Assembly: GCA_026770615.1 (NCBI GenBank) | Contig: MU631524.1 | Location: forward strand, 207,682 to 227,236 | Direction of reading: 5' to 3' | DNA from: Pavlovales sp. CCMP2436 | Lineage: Eukaryota; Haptophyta; Pavlovophyceae; Pavlovales | DNA length: 19,555 nt | Shown here: positions 18,401 to 19,555 of the stretch, piece by piece | How positions within the stretch are numbered: position 1 is the stretch's first letter | Layout: the number at the start of each line of letters is the position of its first letter | The notes under the pieces: model-generated | Told to the model about the DNA's origin: nothing | Seen by the model: only the letters and a program-made list of their open reading frames with translations | Database searches by the model: none | Translations under genes and position numbers: made by a program

Positions 18401-18977
18401 ACAACAACAAATAAACTCAACAGGCAGTTGGCTGGGCACGCCCGTCGCGCTAAAGCTGATCAAAGGAGCTTCGCACCGCTCTGTAGACGCCAAGACGCTC
18501 TTGGCACTCAAGGTAATTACTTTTACTTCCGATTTATTTCGCTCTGTGCTGTGCTTGCCAAGTTTGAATTAGTTGGTTTATGTGACATCTGAAGGTCATG
18601 CCGACTCCCAATAAATAGCTGGTTTCTGAATTTTATTTCCTCGCTCTGCTCTGGGAGCCCCTCCCCCCCCCACCCCCTTTCTATATGAATAAATATTTCT
18701 TGCTTTATTGATTTATGACGACAGAGGAAGGTGCGAGTGTTGGTGCGCCACCCCAACTGCATCATGATGCTAGGGTGGAGCCCCTCCCCCCCTCCCCCCC
18801 CTATACAAGTATTAATTAACATTTATAAATACATCTGAAATAAACAACAACAACTACAACAGAGGGAGGTGCGAGTGTTGGAGAGAGTGCGCCACCCCAA
18901 CTGCATCATGCTGTTGGGGTGGAGCCAGGCGCCTCTCGCTGTCGTCACGGAGTTGTGCCTAGGCGCTGCCCTCTCAG
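13597..18977 (+). CDS. EF-hand and TKL-type protein kinase, 5' part (12 exons, runs off window)
   Basis: Exons are 13597-13914, 14066-14215, 14447-14536, 15128-15186, 15365-15429, 15537-15601, 15864-16332, 16784-16970, 17190-17418, 17778-17991, 18424-18512 and 18863-18977. All phases agree, giving 683 residues so far. The chosen start gives MGGGASSC, a possible N-myristoylation motif followed by Cys; an in-frame ATG at 13504 lies in repeat module B. Residues 195-206 (DESLDGRLQVPE) are a canonical EF-hand loop split between exons 4 and 5. Exon 7 carries an Asn/Ser-rich linker. The kinase N-lobe follows: glycine loop GSGSFADV (606-613), VALK with Lys626, alpha-C Glu647, HPN at 656-658 and hinge VVTELCLGAAL. 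GSWLGTPVALK favours the tyrosine-kinase-like group. HRD and DFG motifs would lie beyond the window. Exon 9 could instead end at 17295. Calcium control is inferred. Confidence 0.8.
14594..14609. repeat. 16-bp perfect palindrome in intron 3
   Basis: AACTTCTATAGAAGTT reads the same on both strands and overlaps a second TTCTATAGAA palindrome. It lies in the intron after kinase exon 3. No function is evident. Confidence 0.5.
14860..14897. repeat. Imperfect inverted repeat in intron 3
   Basis: CCACCGCACTA (14860-14870) pairs with TAGTACGGTGG (14887-14897) apart from one mismatch, around a 16-nt loop. It could be a small hairpin or the remnant of an insertion. Confidence 0.4.
15431..15460 (+). repeat. 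T30 homopolymer immediately after a splice donor
   Basis: Thirty consecutive T follow the G at 15430, so the donor of kinase exon 5 reads G|GTTTTTTTT. The following exon keeps phase, which supports the junction despite the poor donor consensus. The length of such a run is unreliable in sequencing. Confidence 0.8.
16157..16275 (+). repeat. AAC/AGC tract encoding Asn/Ser linker
   Basis: AACAACAGC-type trinucleotides in kinase exon 7 encode a long Asn/Ser run between the EF-hand half and the kinase half of the protein. It probably forms a flexible linker. Confidence 0.85.
16333..16545 (+). repeat. 21-bp minisatellite, about ten copies, in intron 7
   Basis: The unit TTCTTAGTTATTGCNTATGA begins right at the donor of exon 7 and repeats with small changes. 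Read in the exon 7 frame it stays open for about seven copies and encodes (D/E)FLVIAY heptads until a TGA at 16488-16490. Confidence 0.8.
16635..16766 (+). repeat. 66-bp exact tandem duplication in intron 7
   Basis: 16635-16700 and 16701-16766 are identical (start TGACTTGCTTATTAGAGCTG, end CTACTATTCAAATG). The second copy ends 17 bases before the acceptor of exon 8. Exact identity indicates a recent duplication or an assembly artefact. Confidence 0.85.
17440..17600. repeat. AT-rich microsatellites in intron 9
   Basis: GAATAAGAATAG-type units, then ATCATATCAT and AATAATAAT/GATGATG runs, fill the first half of the intron after kinase exon 9. Confidence 0.7.
17961..18215 (+). repeat. Exon 10 end plus donor in three decaying copies
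   Basis: The exon end and donor TTCGCAGACGTATTCGCAG|GTGATCATACTGCTACT (from 17972) recurs at about 18072 as TTTGCAGACGTGTTCGCAAGTGATC, followed by the same CATACTGCTACT. It recurs weakly at about 18187 (TTCGCTGACGTGCTCGCATG). CGATACACAATTAA also follows each of the first two copies. In copy 2 the donor GT survives but the exon G is lost; copy 3 has lost it. Confidence 0.75.
18299..18458 (+). repeat. Exon 11 acceptor plus exon start duplicated
   Basis: ATGACAACAACAACAAATAA, then ACTCAACAG|GCAGTTGGCTGG and GCACGCCCGTCG, occur at 18299-18350 and again at 18394-18446. The upstream copy diverges after GTCG (TCTTAAAGCTGATTGCA against CGCTAAAGCTGATCAAA) and lacks a donor, so the downstream copy is the exon used. 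Confidence 0.8.
18725..18782 (+). repeat. Upstream partial copy of kinase exon 12
   Basis: AG|AGGAAGGTGCGAGTGTTG, then GTGCGCCACCCCAACTGC and ATCATGATGCTAGGGTGGAGC, copy the start of exon 12 (18863 onward) without six bases (GAGAGA). It stays open, but it changes the alpha-C Glu codon GAG to AAG and runs into a C-tract without a donor. It is most likely a dead exon copy. Confidence 0.75.
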
Positions 18978-19055
18978 GTGCGTGTGCATGTGTGTGTACG
19001 CGCGTGCGTGCATGTGTGTGTGTGTGCGTGCGTGCGTGTGTTGTATCACCTGCTT

Positions 19056-19141
19056 TGAGCCCCAGCCCCAGCCTCTTGCGGTGCGCACGGAGCGGCTGAA
19101 TTTTTATTACTTCATAACGTGCCTCGGCGCTGCTCTCTCAT
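19056..19141 (+). repeat. Downstream partial copy of the exon 12 end
   Basis: GAGCCCCAGCC..CTCTTGCG, GCACGGAG and GTGCCTCGGCGCTGCTCTCTCA parallel the last 60 bases of exon 12 (GAGCCAGGCGCCTCTCGC, TCACGGAG, GTGCCTAGGCGCTGCCCTCTCAG). The copy has about 26 inserted bases in the middle and has lost the donor. Confidence 0.6.
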
Positions 19142-19181
19142 TTTATTTCCCTCATCCTTTTCCTTTTTTTCCTGTTTTTTT

Positions 19182-19258
19182 TAAAGCCCACGCCCTAGCT
19201 CTATTTACCTTCCCCTTTTCTTTTAAAAAAAAGCCCCTGCCCTAGCTCTATTTACTTT
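19182..19258. repeat. Two copies of a 30-nt intron segment
   Basis: AAAGCCCACGCCCTAGCTCT at about 19184 recurs as AAAGCCCCTGCCCTAGCTCT at about 19229, each followed by ATTTAC. The second copy directly precedes the AT-rich virus-like segment. Confidence 0.65.
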
Positions 19259-19555
19259 GTTCAACGGAGCCTGGTCGTGACGGAGAATTTGGAACAATTC
19301 GATTATAAAAGTAAATTTGTCGACTTTGTATATTCTTAAAGCGTTTACCCAAATACGTAAGAAAGCACCACAGTCTATTTTAGACGCAAATATGACAACT
19401 AAAACAGAAGAACCTGATGATATAGTTACATATATAACCGAAAGATTTATAACTACAAACGATAACAACGACAGAATGCACACACAAGACCTTTTTATGA
19501 GGTTGACGGACACACAAGACCTTTTTATGAGGTTGACGGACACACAAGACCTTTT
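19256..19555 (+). pseudogene. Possible fragment of a D5-like (giant-virus type) helicase-primase, frame-broken
   Basis: The stretch is AT-rich with A/T-ending codons, unlike the exons before it. One frame (about 19295-19338) reads EQFDYKSKFVDF, like the F-x-S-K-F-V-D segment at the end of the D5 superfamily 3 helicase core; it then meets a stop. A second frame from about 19338 stays open to the window end. Its EEPDDIVTYITERF and NDNNDRMHTQDLFMRL resemble the Pox_D5-type C-terminal region. The two pieces are offset by a frame break. It lies in the intron after kinase exon 12, or at an assembly edge. D5 proteins occur in large DNA viruses of algae and in related mobile elements; which lineage is not decidable. 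The similarity is judged by eye. Confidence 0.35.
19481..19555 (+). repeat. 30-bp tandem repeat, 2.5 copies, at the window end
   Basis: CACACAAGACCTTTTTATGA plus GGTTGACGGA repeats exactly at 19481-19510, 19511-19540 and 19541-19555 (partial). The period equals 10 codons (TQDLFMRLTD), so the virus-like frame stays open. The array continues past the window. Confidence 0.9.

Overview
The window reads as nuclear DNA of a GC-rich unicellular eukaryote, most likely a marine alga. A haptophyte is my best guess, from style rather than from any marker gene. Exons are GC-rich with G/C at third positions. They are interrupted by AT-rich or C-rich introns full of microsatellites, mostly GT-AG and once GC-AG. 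Proteins carry long homopolymer stretches (Gln, Ala, Gly, Asn), and UTRs and introns are packed with short local duplications. No bacterial operon, rRNA, tRNA or CRISPR array was seen.

Layout. 45-533 (+): last exon of a gene with a degenerate EF-hand. 1038-3143 (-): intronless 701-residue SUZ-domain protein, rich in Gln, Gly and Met, converging with the first gene. 3144-4532: no convincing gene; local duplications and hairpins. 4533-5434 (-): unrecognised coiled-coil protein with Cys/His pairs whose two halves lie in different frames. 5788-6171: MITE-like element with 23-bp perfect terminal inverted repeats. 6315-10829 (-): six-exon gene, about 742 residues, with a mitochondrial-type presequence, one membrane helix, helical repeats and an Ala-rich tail; its third intron holds a second inverted-repeat element. 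11402-11794 and 12566-12931 (+): two weak or small hypothetical ORFs. 12373-13553: two duplicated modules upstream of the last gene. 13597-18977 (+): at least twelve exons of an EF-hand plus protein-kinase gene that runs past the window. 19256-19555: AT-rich stretch resembling a broken D5-like viral helicase-primase fragment, ending in a 30-bp tandem repeat.

The two most interesting things are these. First, the kinase gene places a possible N-myristoylation motif and a canonical EF-hand loop ahead of a tyrosine-kinase-like (TKL) kinase domain, the reverse of plant CDPKs; it could link calcium to phosphorylation in one chain. Second, exon edges in both multi-exon genes have decayed copies ('echoes') of exon end plus splice site lying inside the neighbouring intron, most strikingly around kinase exons 10 to 12. 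This points to repeated local duplication across splice junctions. All exon models are manual and rest on splice dinucleotides, reading phase and protein plausibility; no transcript data were available.
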